A stretch of 46,479 nucleotides of DNA from JBPRGH01 sp051418055 (GCA_051418055.1 JBPRGH010000140.1:1-46479); one strand, 5' to 3'. Positions 35,436-44,130 are shown, counted from the stretch's first letter. A program made the numbers and translations. The notes: a model not told the origin generated them from the letters alone.

Positions 35436-35725
35436 GATGGCTAACAGAAGCCAAAGAAGACCTAAGAGATATTTATGACTACATTTCTCGAGATTCAAAA
35501 CGTTATGCAAAGCGACAAATTGACAAAATATTCAATCGATCACTCATTCTAAAAGATCATATTCAAGCTGGAAGAATTGTCGAAGAAACTAACAACCCTG
35601 AAATTAGAGAAATTATTGAAGGTAACTACAGAATAATTTATCGAATAGTAACTGAATCAACGGTAGAAATTTTAATGATTCATCATGGGGCTAGAGAATT
35701 AACTCGTAGAATATCGAAAAAATAA
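35423..35725 (+). CDS. ParE/RelE-family toxin
   Basis: 100 residues with the family pattern: VEIRWLTEAKEDLRDIYDYIS at the start, then REIIEGNYRIIYRIV and ILMIHHGAREL. It is likely a gyrase-type ParE or ribosome-dependent RelE toxin; the sequence alone does not decide. It is coupled to the antitoxin by a 13-nt overlap and ends 8 nt before attC-like site E, the compact spacing expected in a cassette. Confidence 0.88.
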   Translation: MVEIRWLTEAKEDLRDIYDYISRDSKRYAKRQIDKIFNRSLILKDHIQAGRIVEETNNPEIREIIEGNYRIIYRIVTESTVEILMIHHGARELTRRISKK

Positions 35726-35732
35726 GAACGCC

Positions 35733-35858
35733 ACATAACAATGTGTATACTCTATAGGCGTTGGTTGGGTTAGGTTATTTTCGTTCTTGTAGCTACTTTT
35801 ACTACGGGGGACAACTATTCACTTCGAAAGCCCTACATTTTATAGCCTGGCGTTACCC
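35733..35858 (+). repeat. attC-like site E
   Basis: 126 bp from ACATAAC to GTTACCC. The inner block nearly matches site D (ctactttta, ttcacttcgaa, ccctacattttatagcc). ctata pairs with tatag. Confidence 0.8.
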
Positions 35859-35879
35859 TCTAAGCCATTTCTCTACTCT

Positions 35880-36026
35880 CCTACTGATGTGGATCAGTAT
35901 AGCATTCAAAAGCTGAATGTCAATTTCCGCCCAAGCGTAAAGATGAGAAGGTTATTGAGATCTGCTGAATTTAAAAGAGCTGCTAATGGAAGCAATGGCA
36001 GTAAGATTATTGAAATAAAAAACTAA
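35880..36026 (+). pseudogene. 3' fragment of an HU-like gene
   Basis: It matches 34798-34935 of the intact HU-like gene with few changes, in the same frame, to a stop at 36024-36026 three codons later than the original. The first 93 codons and any start are missing. It is joined directly to the flank of site E, whereas in the intact copy about 625 bp separate the same two sequences, so a deletion or recombination made this junction. Confidence 0.85.
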
Positions 36027-36049
36027 TCTTATGACTGACCATAGTTCAT

Positions 36050-36096
36050 GAGGCCTTATACAACCAGATACTTTTTGGAAGGTAAGGCCTCTTTTT
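36050..36096 (+). terminator. Duplicated HU-gene terminator
   Basis: gaggcctta (36050-36058) pairs with taaggcctc (36083-36091), followed by ttttt. It is a copy of 34967-35012. The minus-strand OsmC gene ends further right. Confidence 0.75.
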
Positions 36097-36165
36097 ATGT
36101 CCTTTAATTAAGAGCTGCAGCATAGCATCGAACAGCTTGCAGGCCTTTAAGCTTAAGAATAACAA

Positions 36166-36636
36166 TCAACTATAGCTGAGCTTAGTCTCTACATAGATCT
36201 TTGGTTTTTCCATTGTCACCTTTGCTGTTATGGAATTCGATATCAGACAAGCAGCTTCTGATTTCTCCAGGATCCTGATAGCACGTTCCACATCCTTCTC
36301 AAGGGCAACAGTCACTACAGGTTCAAGTAATACCTCCGTCATAAGATATTTTTTATCAACCATTTCAAGCTTGCCTTTTGATTTGCAGCGGAAAGTAGTG
36401 AATTCCAGTTGTGAGTTTTCAGCAATTGCCAGGAAAGTTGTCATTAAACAGCTGCTGACAGCGGCAGTATATAAATGCTCCGGAGACCATATGCCGGGCA
36501 TTCCCTTAGGAAAGGGTGGAGGTGTTGCTACTTCCAAACAGCCATTTTCAGTTGTGGCAGAAACTTCATCTGAACATATTATCCCTTTTCGGTCCTGTGA
36601 CCAGATTACATCAACATGAAAAAAATGTGGTTCCAT
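36166..36636 (-). CDS. OsmC/Ohr-family protein
   Basis: From the ATG at 36636 the product is 156 residues, a normal OsmC size; a TTG at 36729 would add 31 unusual His-rich residues. The two redox cysteines are Cys63 in TAAVSSCLMTTF and Cys130 in SEAACLISNSI. EHLYTAAVSSC is the family signature. It reduces organic hydroperoxides or related substrates in the cytoplasm (family knowledge). It is divergent from the nitrate cluster. Confidence 0.85.
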   Translation of the reverse strand: MEPHFFHVDVIWSQDRKGIICSDEVSATTENGCLEVATPPPFPKGMPGIWSPEHLYTAAVSSCLMTTFLAIAENSQLEFTTFRCKSKGKLEMVDKKYLMTEVLLEPVVTVALEKDVERAIRILEKSEAACLISNSITAKVTMEKPKIYVETKLSYS

Positions 36637-36987
36637 ATTTTTATGATTAAATAAATGATGATGTAAAGCTATTTGCATAGGAATTACCACCCTATGACCT
36701 GAATCATATTGAATAGTGATTGTAGTCAAATCACCAGTTTCTTTTAATTAGTTGCTCATTGTATATTCCCTGTTGACTAACCGATTTTTTATAGTCATTA
36801 ATATTCCGAAATGAGAAAGATCAAGCGCTGACCTGACAATGGTCAATAATCCAATGAGAGGGAAGGGATAAGTTTGGAAAAATTTTTAGTAAATGTATAA
36901 AGTGACGGAAAAACTCTTTCCAATAAGCAAAGCCTTACTTAAAGAATCTTATCAAACCCATATTTTTTACATTATTAGCTGAAATAT

Positions 36988-38490
36988 ATGAACGGACCGA
37001 GTTTTACTGCCCATAAAATGCTCTTCCTGAATACACTGGCATTTACCATATGTTTTGCTGCATGGATGTTCAATGGAGTTACCGTTACTTTTCTTGTGGA
37101 TAATGCAGTTTTCGACTGGAATTCAGTTCAAATCGGTTGGCTGATGGGTATACCTGTCTTAACCGGCGCTATTTTCCGGTTGCCATTAGGCATTATGACT
37201 GATAAGTATGGAGGAAAATGGGTTTTTGGTGGCCTATTAATAGTTAGCGCCCTCCCTATGTTTTTACTGCGCTATGCTGATTCCTACCTTGATTTTGCAC
37301 TTTGCAGCTTTGGTTATGGGCTTACAGGGGCCGGTTTTGCAGTTGGAATTGCTTACACATCAGTATGGTATAGCAAAGACTGGCAGGGTCGGGCACTCGG
37401 TATTTTTGGTGCCGGTAATGCCGGTGCTGCATTAACTACATTATTAGCTCCAACCATTTTGCAGCGGCTTACAAATGATGGTGCGGTAATAGAAAACTGG
37501 AGAACGTTGCCGGTTATTTATGCAGTCGTGTTAGTAGCAATGGCCATCATATTTGTAATTTTTGCCGAAAACAAGAAGCCGGAAAGCCAACGCACATTAA
37601 AGAAATTGATTCAACCTCTGGGAAGTGTGAGGGTTTGGAGGTTTGGCCTGTATTACTTTTTAGTATTTGGTTGTTTTGTAGCCTTTTCTCAATGGCTTAT
37701 GCCTTACTATGTAAATGTCTACTATCTCCCCCTGGTAACTGCCGGTATCCTTGCTGCTGCTTTTAGTTTCCCATCCGGTGTTATTCGAGCCTTAGGAGGC
37801 TGGATGTCTGACAAATGGGGTGCGCGAAAAGTTATGTATTGGGTTTTAGGTTCTTCCCTGGTCATTAGCTTTTTACTCATCTTTCCAAAAATGGAAATTT
37901 ATTCTCCCGGAAATGGTATAATGGCCAAAAAAGCCGGCGAGGTAACTTATGTTTCTGAGGAAAAAATAATAGCAGCCGGTATTGAATATGACCTTAGGCC
38001 AAGGAAGGAAGCTTCTTATGAAACAACCGAAAGAGATGTGGTGCTTCCAAAGAAAAACACATGGCAGGAGCCTGTGGTAGAAGAGGGGCAGCAGGTAAAG
38101 AAAAAAGAGCTTTTAGCCACTGGAGAGACGAAAATATTCTTTCAGGCTAACGTGTGGGTATTTACTGTGCTTGTAATCATTTTGGGGAGTGTATGGGGTG
38201 TAGGTAAAGCCGCAGTCTATAAACACATTCCTGAATATTTTCCTAATGAAGTTGGTGTCGTGGGAGGGATGGTTGGTGTATTGGGAGGATTAGGAGGTTT
38301 CTTCTGTCCAATCATCTTTGGCTATTTACTTGACGGTACCGGTTTATGGACAAGTGCCTGGATGTTTACACTGATCATCTCAGCCATCTGCTTATGGTGG
38401 ATGCACCGAACCATACAGAAAATGATGCATCGGGAGCAACCGAAGTTAATGCGTCAAATAGAATCGAAAAATTCCAACCCTGATGTTTAA
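36988..38490 (+). CDS. NarK-type nitrate/nitrite transporter with a soluble insert
   Basis: A 500-residue MFS protein. NarK-like motifs are GAIFRLPLGIMTDKYGGKW (60-78) and the nitrate signature FGAGNAGAALT (140-150); Arg268 lies in VIRALGGWMSDKWGARK. Residues about 303-386 form an extra hydrophilic domain inserted between membrane helices, with AKKAGEVTYVSEEK and VVEEGQQVKKKELLATGETK resembling the two halves of a biotinyl/lipoyl or hybrid-barrel motif. It is the first gene of the nitrate cluster. TAAGTTTG at 36869 is a possible -7 element, but no good -33 is seen. Confidence 0.85.
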   Translation: MNGPSFTAHKMLFLNTLAFTICFAAWMFNGVTVTFLVDNAVFDWNSVQIGWLMGIPVLTGAIFRLPLGIMTDKYGGKWVFGGLLIVSALPMFLLRYADSYLDFALCSFGYGLTGAGFAVGIAYTSVWYSKDWQGRALGIFGAGNAGAALTTLLAPTILQRLTNDGAVIENWRTLPVIYAVVLVAMAIIFVIFAENKKPESQRTLKKLIQPLGSVRVWRFGLYYFLVFGCFVAFSQWLMPYYVNVYYLPLVTAGILAAAFSFPSGVIRALGGWMSDKWGARKVMYWVLGSSLVISFLLIFPKMEIYSPGNGIMAKKAGEVTYVSEEKIIAAGIEYDLRPRKEASYETTERDVVLPKKNTWQEPVVEEGQQVKKKELLATGETKIFFQANVWVFTVLVIILGSVWGVGKAAVYKHIPEYFPNEVGVVGGMVGVLGGLGGFFCPIIFGYLLDGTGLWTSAWMFTLIISAICLWWMHRTIQKMMHREQPKLMRQIESKNSNPDV

Positions 38491-38499
38491 ATATAAATT

Positions 38500-40098
38500 A
38501 TGAAGACTAACATAGAAAAATGGGAAGTTGAAAATCCTACCTTTTGGGAGGAAAAAGGTAAAAGAATTGCTAAAAGAAACTTATGGATCTCCATTCCGGC
38601 TCTTTTACTTTCTTTTGCTGTATGGATGATGTGGAGTATTATCACTACCAAAATGAAGGAGTTTGGCTTTAACTTCGGCATGATCACCCCGGATATGTCT
38701 GAGGAGGTGATCAAAGAACGTCTCGCACAGATCAACAACTTATACTATACCTTACCTGCTATAGCCGGTTTAGCCGGGGCCACTTTAAGGATTCCCAATT
38801 CTTTTGTGATAGCTCTGGGTGGAGGTCGTAATGTGATTTTCATAACGACAGCCTTATTATTAATACCTACTATAGGAGTTGGTTTTGCATTAAGTGACCA
38901 AAACACTCCTTATATGACTTTTGCCATACTGGCACTTTTATCAGGTCTTGGTGGAGGTAATTTCGCTTCTTCTATGAGCAATATAAGTTATTTCTTCCCA
39001 AAGAAAGTGCAGGGCACATCACTTGGTCTTAACGCAGGTATAGGAAATTTAGGTGTTGGTGTAATGCAGAAACTTATCCCATGGGTAATGGGTATTTTTA
39101 TCTTTTCGGCAGTTACAAGTACAGGAGAGGTTGTGCTGAATGATCCATTGGCAGGTTTACAAAATGCCGGTTGGGTATGGGTGCCTCTGCTTATTATAGC
39201 TTCTATAGCTGCTTTTGTAGGAATGAATAATGTAGTGACAGGAACTCCTAGTCTGCCGGGAACCCTGCAGGGGATTGGCAAAACTTTGTTTATGGTCGCC
39301 ATTGGATTATTAACAGCTGCAATAGGATCCTATTTATTGGTAGGGCTTCAGGTTAATATGTGGATTGTGTTGCCGGTAGTGATTGTATTGACTGTAATAG
39401 CATTAAAATATTTAAGCCCAAAAAATATCAAGCAAAGCCTTGATAAGCAATTCGCTATTCTGAGTAATAAGCATAACTGGATAATGACTATCATCTATAC
39501 AATGACCTTCGGCTCATTTATAGGTTTTTCAGCAGCTTTTCCTAAACTCTGCCAGGATATTTTTGTGTATACTGATCCGGCAGACCCTCAATATACAAAT
39601 CCAAATGCTCCGGATTTCCTTGCCTGGGTATTTATAGGCCCAATGCTGGGTGCACTGGTAAGGCCGATAGGAGGTTGGCTTTCAGATAAGATCAACAGTG
39701 GCTCAAGGGTGACAACATTCAGCACACTTGCACAAGTAGCAGCAACAATTGCAGTGGCATATTTTATTATTCAGGCGAAGGATAGTGCAAATCCAGAAGT
39801 TTACTGGTGGCCGTTTTTTGCTTGTTTTATGCTGTTATTTATTACGACAGGTATTGGTAATGGTTCTACATTCAGAAGTATCCCATATATATTTAGTAAA
39901 GAGCAGGCAGGGCCGGTTCTCGGTTGGACTTCAGCCATTGCAGCTTACGGGGCTTTTATTATTCCTAAAGTTTTTGGAGAACAGATACAACTGGGAACAC
40001 CTGAATATGCACTTTATGGATTTGCCATATATTACATTATATGCCTGGTGCTCAACTGGTGGTATTATGATCGTAAGGGTTCAGGAATAGAATGTTAA
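38500..40098 (+). CDS. Second NarK-type nitrate/nitrite transporter
   Basis: A 532-residue MFS protein with about 12 helices and an amphipathic N-terminus. The motif GLGGGNFASSMSNISYFFPKKVQGTSLGLNAGIGNLGVG is the first nitrate signature, and GALVRPIGGWLSDKINSG the second-half MFS motif. It starts 10 nt after the first narK, so the two are co-transcribed. Paired NarK1/NarK2 types elsewhere combine nitrate/proton symport and nitrate/nitrite exchange; which is which here is not determined. Confidence 0.9.
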   Translation: MKTNIEKWEVENPTFWEEKGKRIAKRNLWISIPALLLSFAVWMMWSIITTKMKEFGFNFGMITPDMSEEVIKERLAQINNLYYTLPAIAGLAGATLRIPNSFVIALGGGRNVIFITTALLLIPTIGVGFALSDQNTPYMTFAILALLSGLGGGNFASSMSNISYFFPKKVQGTSLGLNAGIGNLGVGVMQKLIPWVMGIFIFSAVTSTGEVVLNDPLAGLQNAGWVWVPLLIIASIAAFVGMNNVVTGTPSLPGTLQGIGKTLFMVAIGLLTAAIGSYLLVGLQVNMWIVLPVVIVLTVIALKYLSPKNIKQSLDKQFAILSNKHNWIMTIIYTMTFGSFIGFSAAFPKLCQDIFVYTDPADPQYTNPNAPDFLAWVFIGPMLGALVRPIGGWLSDKINSGSRVTTFSTLAQVAATIAVAYFIIQAKDSANPEVYWWPFFACFMLLFITTGIGNGSTFRSIPYIFSKEQAGPVLGWTSAIAAYGAFIIPKVFGEQIQLGTPEYALYGFAIYYIICLVLNWWYYDRKGSGIEC

Positions 40099-40188
40099 GC
40101 TATTTATCATAAATTAATATGACATTGATCATAAATTGCCTGATAATGAAAAATTAAATTTGATGTTTTTAAACGAATAAGATTTAGT

Positions 40189-41244
40189 ATGTACAGACTT
40201 TTCAAAACCCTCGATCGAATTGCCCTTATTAAAGCAACAATAGCAGCTGTTTTGGTGATTATTCTGGTACTGATTGGATCACGGAACCTGCAGAATTTTG
40301 ATGCAGCCTTGATCGCTTATTTAATAGGAACAATTTTCGCTGTCTTTGGAGTTGCATACCGCTATTCAGTATGGGTTCAAAGGCCGCCAACCAAAATGTA
40401 TTGGCGGAGAAGCATGCAGTTCCTTTTCAGCAGGTTCTTTTTCCCTTACATGTTCAGGTCATCAAAACTTTTTGTACGTAACATCTTATTCCAAAGGTTT
40501 ATAGCGCATAGAAGCAGGACGCGCTGGATCGGTCACTTTCTATTAGCTAGCGGTTGCTTGCTAGCTTTTGCAATTACCATTCCCTTAACTTTTGGCTGGG
40601 TGCATTTTGAATTAAGGCCGGGAGATACTGAAACCTATCATGCCATGCTTTTTGGTTTTGATGCCGGTACATTTAAACTGGGATCACCTGCGGCATTTAT
40701 TACTTTCCATGGACTTGTATGGTGTTCCGTATTTGTTACTATCGGAGCTGTGATGATGATGAAAAGGAGAATTACCGACGGAGGCCTTATTGCCACACAA
40801 ACTTTTGAGAATGACTGGCTTCCCCTGATCCTGCTCATTGCGATATCTGTAACAGGTCTTGGTATTTCCTATGATTATACTTTTTTACAAGGCAAAACTT
40901 ATCAGTTTATGGCAGTAACGCATGCTATAACAGTGATCCTGTTTTTGGTCTGGCTTCCTTTCGGAAAGTTCTTTCACATTTTTCAGAGGCTGGCACAGCT
41001 TGGTGCAAATCTTTATAAAACAGAAGGCAGAAGAAGAGGTATGGCTGTATGTCCTCATACTAAGGAGGAATTTGCAACTCAGACCCATGTGGATGACCTG
41101 AAAAAAGTTACCATGCAGTTGGGATTTAATTATAATAAAAAAGATGGTGGGAATCATTTGGATTTAAGTCCGGAAGGTAAACGCTCAGCTTTGGCAAAAG
41201 CACATTTCCAGGTTAGAAAAGAATCAGGAAAATTTTTCGGATAA
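40189..41244 (+). CDS. Multi-helix cytochrome-b-like membrane subunit of the nitrate system
   Basis: 351 residues, about six membrane helices and a soluble C-terminal part (from about 270). Candidate haem-ligand histidines on helices are His116 (IGHFLLASG), His139, His174 (FHGLVWCS), His245 (VTHAIT) and His263. The layout resembles NarI-type or HdrE-like cytochrome b subunits that take electrons from quinol. The exact family is not recognised. Its place between the transporters and the molybdenum reductase supports a quinol-oxidising anchor role (inference). Confidence 0.65.
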   Translation: MYRLFKTLDRIALIKATIAAVLVIILVLIGSRNLQNFDAALIAYLIGTIFAVFGVAYRYSVWVQRPPTKMYWRRSMQFLFSRFFFPYMFRSSKLFVRNILFQRFIAHRSRTRWIGHFLLASGCLLAFAITIPLTFGWVHFELRPGDTETYHAMLFGFDAGTFKLGSPAAFITFHGLVWCSVFVTIGAVMMMKRRITDGGLIATQTFENDWLPLILLIAISVTGLGISYDYTFLQGKTYQFMAVTHAITVILFLVWLPFGKFFHIFQRLAQLGANLYKTEGRRRGMAVCPHTKEEFATQTHVDDLKKVTMQLGFNYNKKDGGNHLDLSPEGKRSALAKAHFQVRKESGKFFG

Positions 41245-41265
41245 AAATTTATAAAGCATAGAATA

Positions 41266-43485
41266 ATGTCAAAACTTCCAAAATCAGTAGATAAAATAAT
41301 AGAAGAATTTGGGCCTCATAAAGCTTATCCGCCACAAGGGGGTTTTCATGGTACCCACGAACCTGATAAGCTTGTGAAAACACATTGTTGCTATTGCGGG
41401 ATGCAATGCGGTATTCAGCTTAAGGTAAAAGATAATAAGATTGCAGGCTTTGAACCATGGATGGAATTTCCATTTAATGAAGGGCGTCTTTGCCCGAAAG
41501 GCGTTCAGCGGTACATGCAGAATAATCATCCTGACAGGATTTTAGCCCCACTAAAGAGAGTTGAAGGGAAAGGATTCGTGCCGACTGATTGGGGGTATGC
41601 CATGAGCAAAACGGTAAGTGAGGTAAAACGCATACAGAATGAGTATGGAAATGATGCCTTTGCTATGCTTTCAGGCGTATCACTAACGAATGAAAAAAGC
41701 TATATGATTGGTAAATTTGCGCGTGTAGCTTTAAAAACAGCCAATCTCGATTATAACGGCAGGCTTTGTATGGTAAGCGCCGGCGGAGGTAATAAAAAAG
41801 CCTTTGGACTTGACAGGATATCAAATAGCTGGGCAGATCTGAAACATGCGGAAGTTATTCTGGTAGCAGGAGCAAATATCAGCGAAACCTTCCCAACACT
41901 TACACATTACATCTGGCAGGCCCGGGATAACGGAGCAAAATTAATTGTGGTAGATCCGCGTATTATCCCACTTGCACGTACAGCAGATCTGCACTTACCC
42001 GTAAGGCCTGGGGGCGACTCTGCATTATTTGGTGCAATGCTGAAAATAATGGTAGATAATGACTGGCTGGACCATGATTTTATTGAAAATCACACTTCAG
42101 GTTTTCAGGAAGCTATTGAAGCTGTAAAAGATTATGATTTGGATTGGGCTGAAGAGCATACCGGCATTCCAAAGGAGAAAATTTTAGAAGCAGCTACTCT
42201 TTGGGGAAAAGCTAAAACCAGCTTTTTACTTCATGCACGGGGTATTGAGCACCATTCAAAAGGTGTTGATAATGTAGTGAGCTGCATAAATATAGTATTG
42301 GCCTCAGGCCGTCTTGGTAAACCATATTGTGGCTACGGAACTATCACCGGACAGGGGAACGGGCAGGGTGGCAGGGAACATGGACACAAATGTGATCAGT
42401 TACCTGGAAACAGGGATATCACTAATCCTGAACACCGGAAGTATGTTTCGGAGGTTTGGGGTATTGATGAGAAAGAGCTACCAGGAAAAGGGTTGACTGC
42501 CTATGAACAAATTGAAGCCATCCATCGCGGGGAAATCAAGGGTATGATTTCCATTTGTTTTAACCCTTTGGTTTCTCTGCCGAATAATAATTTTGTTCGT
42601 GAGGCTCTGGAGAAACTAGAATATTACGTTTGTATTGATACTTTCCTATCTGAAACAGCACGTCATGCCGATGTTGTAATGGCAGGTTCATTACACGAAG
42701 AGGAAGATGGAACAGTAACTACTGCAGAAGGAAGGGTTGTTCGAATTAATGAAGCCATTTCACCTCCCGGAAATGCACGAAGAGATGGCCAGATATTAAT
42801 GGAGCTTGCTGATAGGTTAGGTGCAGGCGATAAATTCAGCTATCCTACAAGTGAGGATATTTTTAATGAATTAAGAGTGGCTTCTAAAGGTGGAACGGCT
42901 GATTATTATGGCATCACCTATAGAAAGGTTGAAGATAACATGGGGATTTTCTGGCCTTGTCCATCATTGGATCATCCCGGTACGCCACGCCTATGGGAAG
43001 ATCGCAAATTTAAAACCCCTGATGGAAAAGCACATTTTAATGCTGTTACTTATAAACCTGCCTCTGAATTAACAGATAAGGAATATCCTGTTGTACTTAC
43101 GACCGGAAGGGTTGTATCTCAATATTTAAGTGGTACGCAGACGAGGAGGATTGGAAAACTGGTGGATCAGTACCCGGAGCCTTTATTGGAAATCCACCCA
43201 AAGCTGGCTTATCAATATGGTATTGAAGACAGGGATCTTATTACTGTTAAAACCAGGAGAGGAGAGGCTTCATTTCCTGCTCACCTTGTTGAGACTATAA
43301 GGGAGGATACAGTTTTTATTCCTTATCACTGGGGGGGAAAACAATCGGCTAATCAGCTGACTATTGGGACACTGGACCCGATTTCTAAAATACCGGAATT
43401 TAAAGTTTGTGCCTGCCAGTTAATCTCGACAGGACAAAAAGCGTCAGAGGAACTGAGAGAAACAGCTTATCAGAGCTACTTATAA
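41266..43485 (+). CDS. Molybdopterin oxidoreductase, NasC/NapA-type nitrate reductase catalytic subunit
   Basis: 739 residues. The N-terminal [4Fe-4S] motif is C41-x2-C44-x3-C48-x27-C76 (CCYCGMQCGI, GRLCPKG). The Mo-ligand candidate is the Cys in NGRLCMVSAGGGNKKAFG, as in NapA and NarB. The C-terminal MGD-binding domain has LTTGRVVSQYLSGTQTRR and IPYHWGG. It reduces nitrate to nitrite. No Tat signal is present, so it is cytoplasmic. It is close to assimilatory enzymes in length, and no nitrite reductase follows in the window. Confidence 0.88.
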   Translation: MSKLPKSVDKIIEEFGPHKAYPPQGGFHGTHEPDKLVKTHCCYCGMQCGIQLKVKDNKIAGFEPWMEFPFNEGRLCPKGVQRYMQNNHPDRILAPLKRVEGKGFVPTDWGYAMSKTVSEVKRIQNEYGNDAFAMLSGVSLTNEKSYMIGKFARVALKTANLDYNGRLCMVSAGGGNKKAFGLDRISNSWADLKHAEVILVAGANISETFPTLTHYIWQARDNGAKLIVVDPRIIPLARTADLHLPVRPGGDSALFGAMLKIMVDNDWLDHDFIENHTSGFQEAIEAVKDYDLDWAEEHTGIPKEKILEAATLWGKAKTSFLLHARGIEHHSKGVDNVVSCINIVLASGRLGKPYCGYGTITGQGNGQGGREHGHKCDQLPGNRDITNPEHRKYVSEVWGIDEKELPGKGLTAYEQIEAIHRGEIKGMISICFNPLVSLPNNNFVREALEKLEYYVCIDTFLSETARHADVVMAGSLHEEEDGTVTTAEGRVVRINEAISPPGNARRDGQILMELADRLGAGDKFSYPTSEDIFNELRVASKGGTADYYGITYRKVEDNMGIFWPCPSLDHPGTPRLWEDRKFKTPDGKAHFNAVTYKPASELTDKEYPVVLTTGRVVSQYLSGTQTRRIGKLVDQYPEPLLEIHPKLAYQYGIEDRDLITVKTRRGEASFPAHLVETIREDTVFIPYHWGGKQSANQLTIGTLDPISKIPEFKVCACQLISTGQKASEELRETAYQSYL

Positions 43486-43549
43486 TTTTATTAACAAATG
43501 AATTGCCTGATAATCAGGTAAATAAATTACTTAATCAAAAAAAACAACA

Positions 43550-44119
43550 ATGCCGCAAACCGAATATAATAAGGAGATGGCCTTTTTTGTAGACATGCAA
43601 CGATGCATTGGTTGTCATGCTTGTGAAATGGCCTGTGCCGAGTGTGAAACGAATGGTCAGGAAAGTATGATACACGTGAATTATGTTAATCGCGCTGTAA
43701 GTGTACAGACAACCGTTCAGGTGTGTATGCATTGTGAAGACCCAACTTGTGCAAATGTTTGTCCGGCTGATGCTATTCATCAGGATGATTTTGGAGTAGT
43801 GCATACTGCAAATACCTCCCGGTGCATAGGCTGCTCTAATTGTGTTTTAGCTTGTCCTTTTGGTGTCCCTAAAAAAGAAGAAAAAGCCGAGCTAATGATG
43901 AAATGTAACATGTGCTATGACAGGACCAGTGCAGGAAAAAAACCGATGTGCGCTACTGTTTGTCCCAGCCAGGCACTGTTTTATGGAACAAAAGAAGAAA
44001 TTGAGAAGATGCGCCCTGATAGTGTACCTGTTAACTCCTTTAAATTTGGTAATCAGGAAGTAAATACTAAAGTGAATATAATGATGCCCCGTGGCACACA
44101 TCAGTTAATTGTAGATTAA
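43550..44119 (+). CDS. 4Fe-4S ferredoxin-type electron-transfer subunit
   Basis: 189 residues with sixteen cysteines in four clusters: CIGCHACEMAC (Cys19-29), CMHCEDPTCANVCP, CIGCSNCVLACPFGVP and CNMCYDRTSAGKKPMCATVCP. This is the DmsB/NrfC pattern of molybdoenzyme partner subunits. It would relay electrons between the membrane partners and the catalytic subunit. It has no signal peptide and follows the reductase after 64 nt. Confidence 0.92.
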   Translation: MPQTEYNKEMAFFVDMQRCIGCHACEMACAECETNGQESMIHVNYVNRAVSVQTTVQVCMHCEDPTCANVCPADAIHQDDFGVVHTANTSRCIGCSNCVLACPFGVPKKEEKAELMMKCNMCYDRTSAGKKPMCATVCPSQALFYGTKEEIEKMRPDSVPVNSFKFGNQEVNTKVNIMMPRGTHQLIVD

Positions 44120-44130
44120 TTATTAGAAAA

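Larger units (their letters stand above)
35169..35852 (+). mobile_element. Gene-cassette array 2 (single toxin-antitoxin cassette)
   Basis: It begins GTTGTGGC and ends gccacataac, complementary apart from a two-base slip, with attC-like site E at the right. It has the same left boundary and the same right flank as array 1. Confidence 0.65.

Noticed and set aside
28203..35858. The long palindromes considered as simple transcription terminators or transposon ends
   Set aside because: They lack T-runs, are far longer than terminators, carry no transposase or target duplications, and their cores match module starts in the way expected for cassettes.
35880..36026. HU fragment considered as a short real gene
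   Set aside because: No start codon or N-terminal part exists and it is an in-frame copy of only the 3' end of the gene at 34519.
27000..36200. Search for an integrase or other recombinase gene for the arrays
   Set aside because: None of the ORFs on either strand shows tyrosine- or serine-recombinase motifs; the enzyme, if it exists, is outside the window.
36637..36729. TTG start giving an N-terminal extension of the OsmC protein
   Set aside because: The extension is unlike OsmC proteins, and the ATG at 36636 gives the normal family length.
36869..36876. TAAGTTTG as a promoter for the nitrate operon
   Set aside because: It fits the -7 consensus, but no TTTG-like element lies at the required distance upstream, so it is not listed as a feature.
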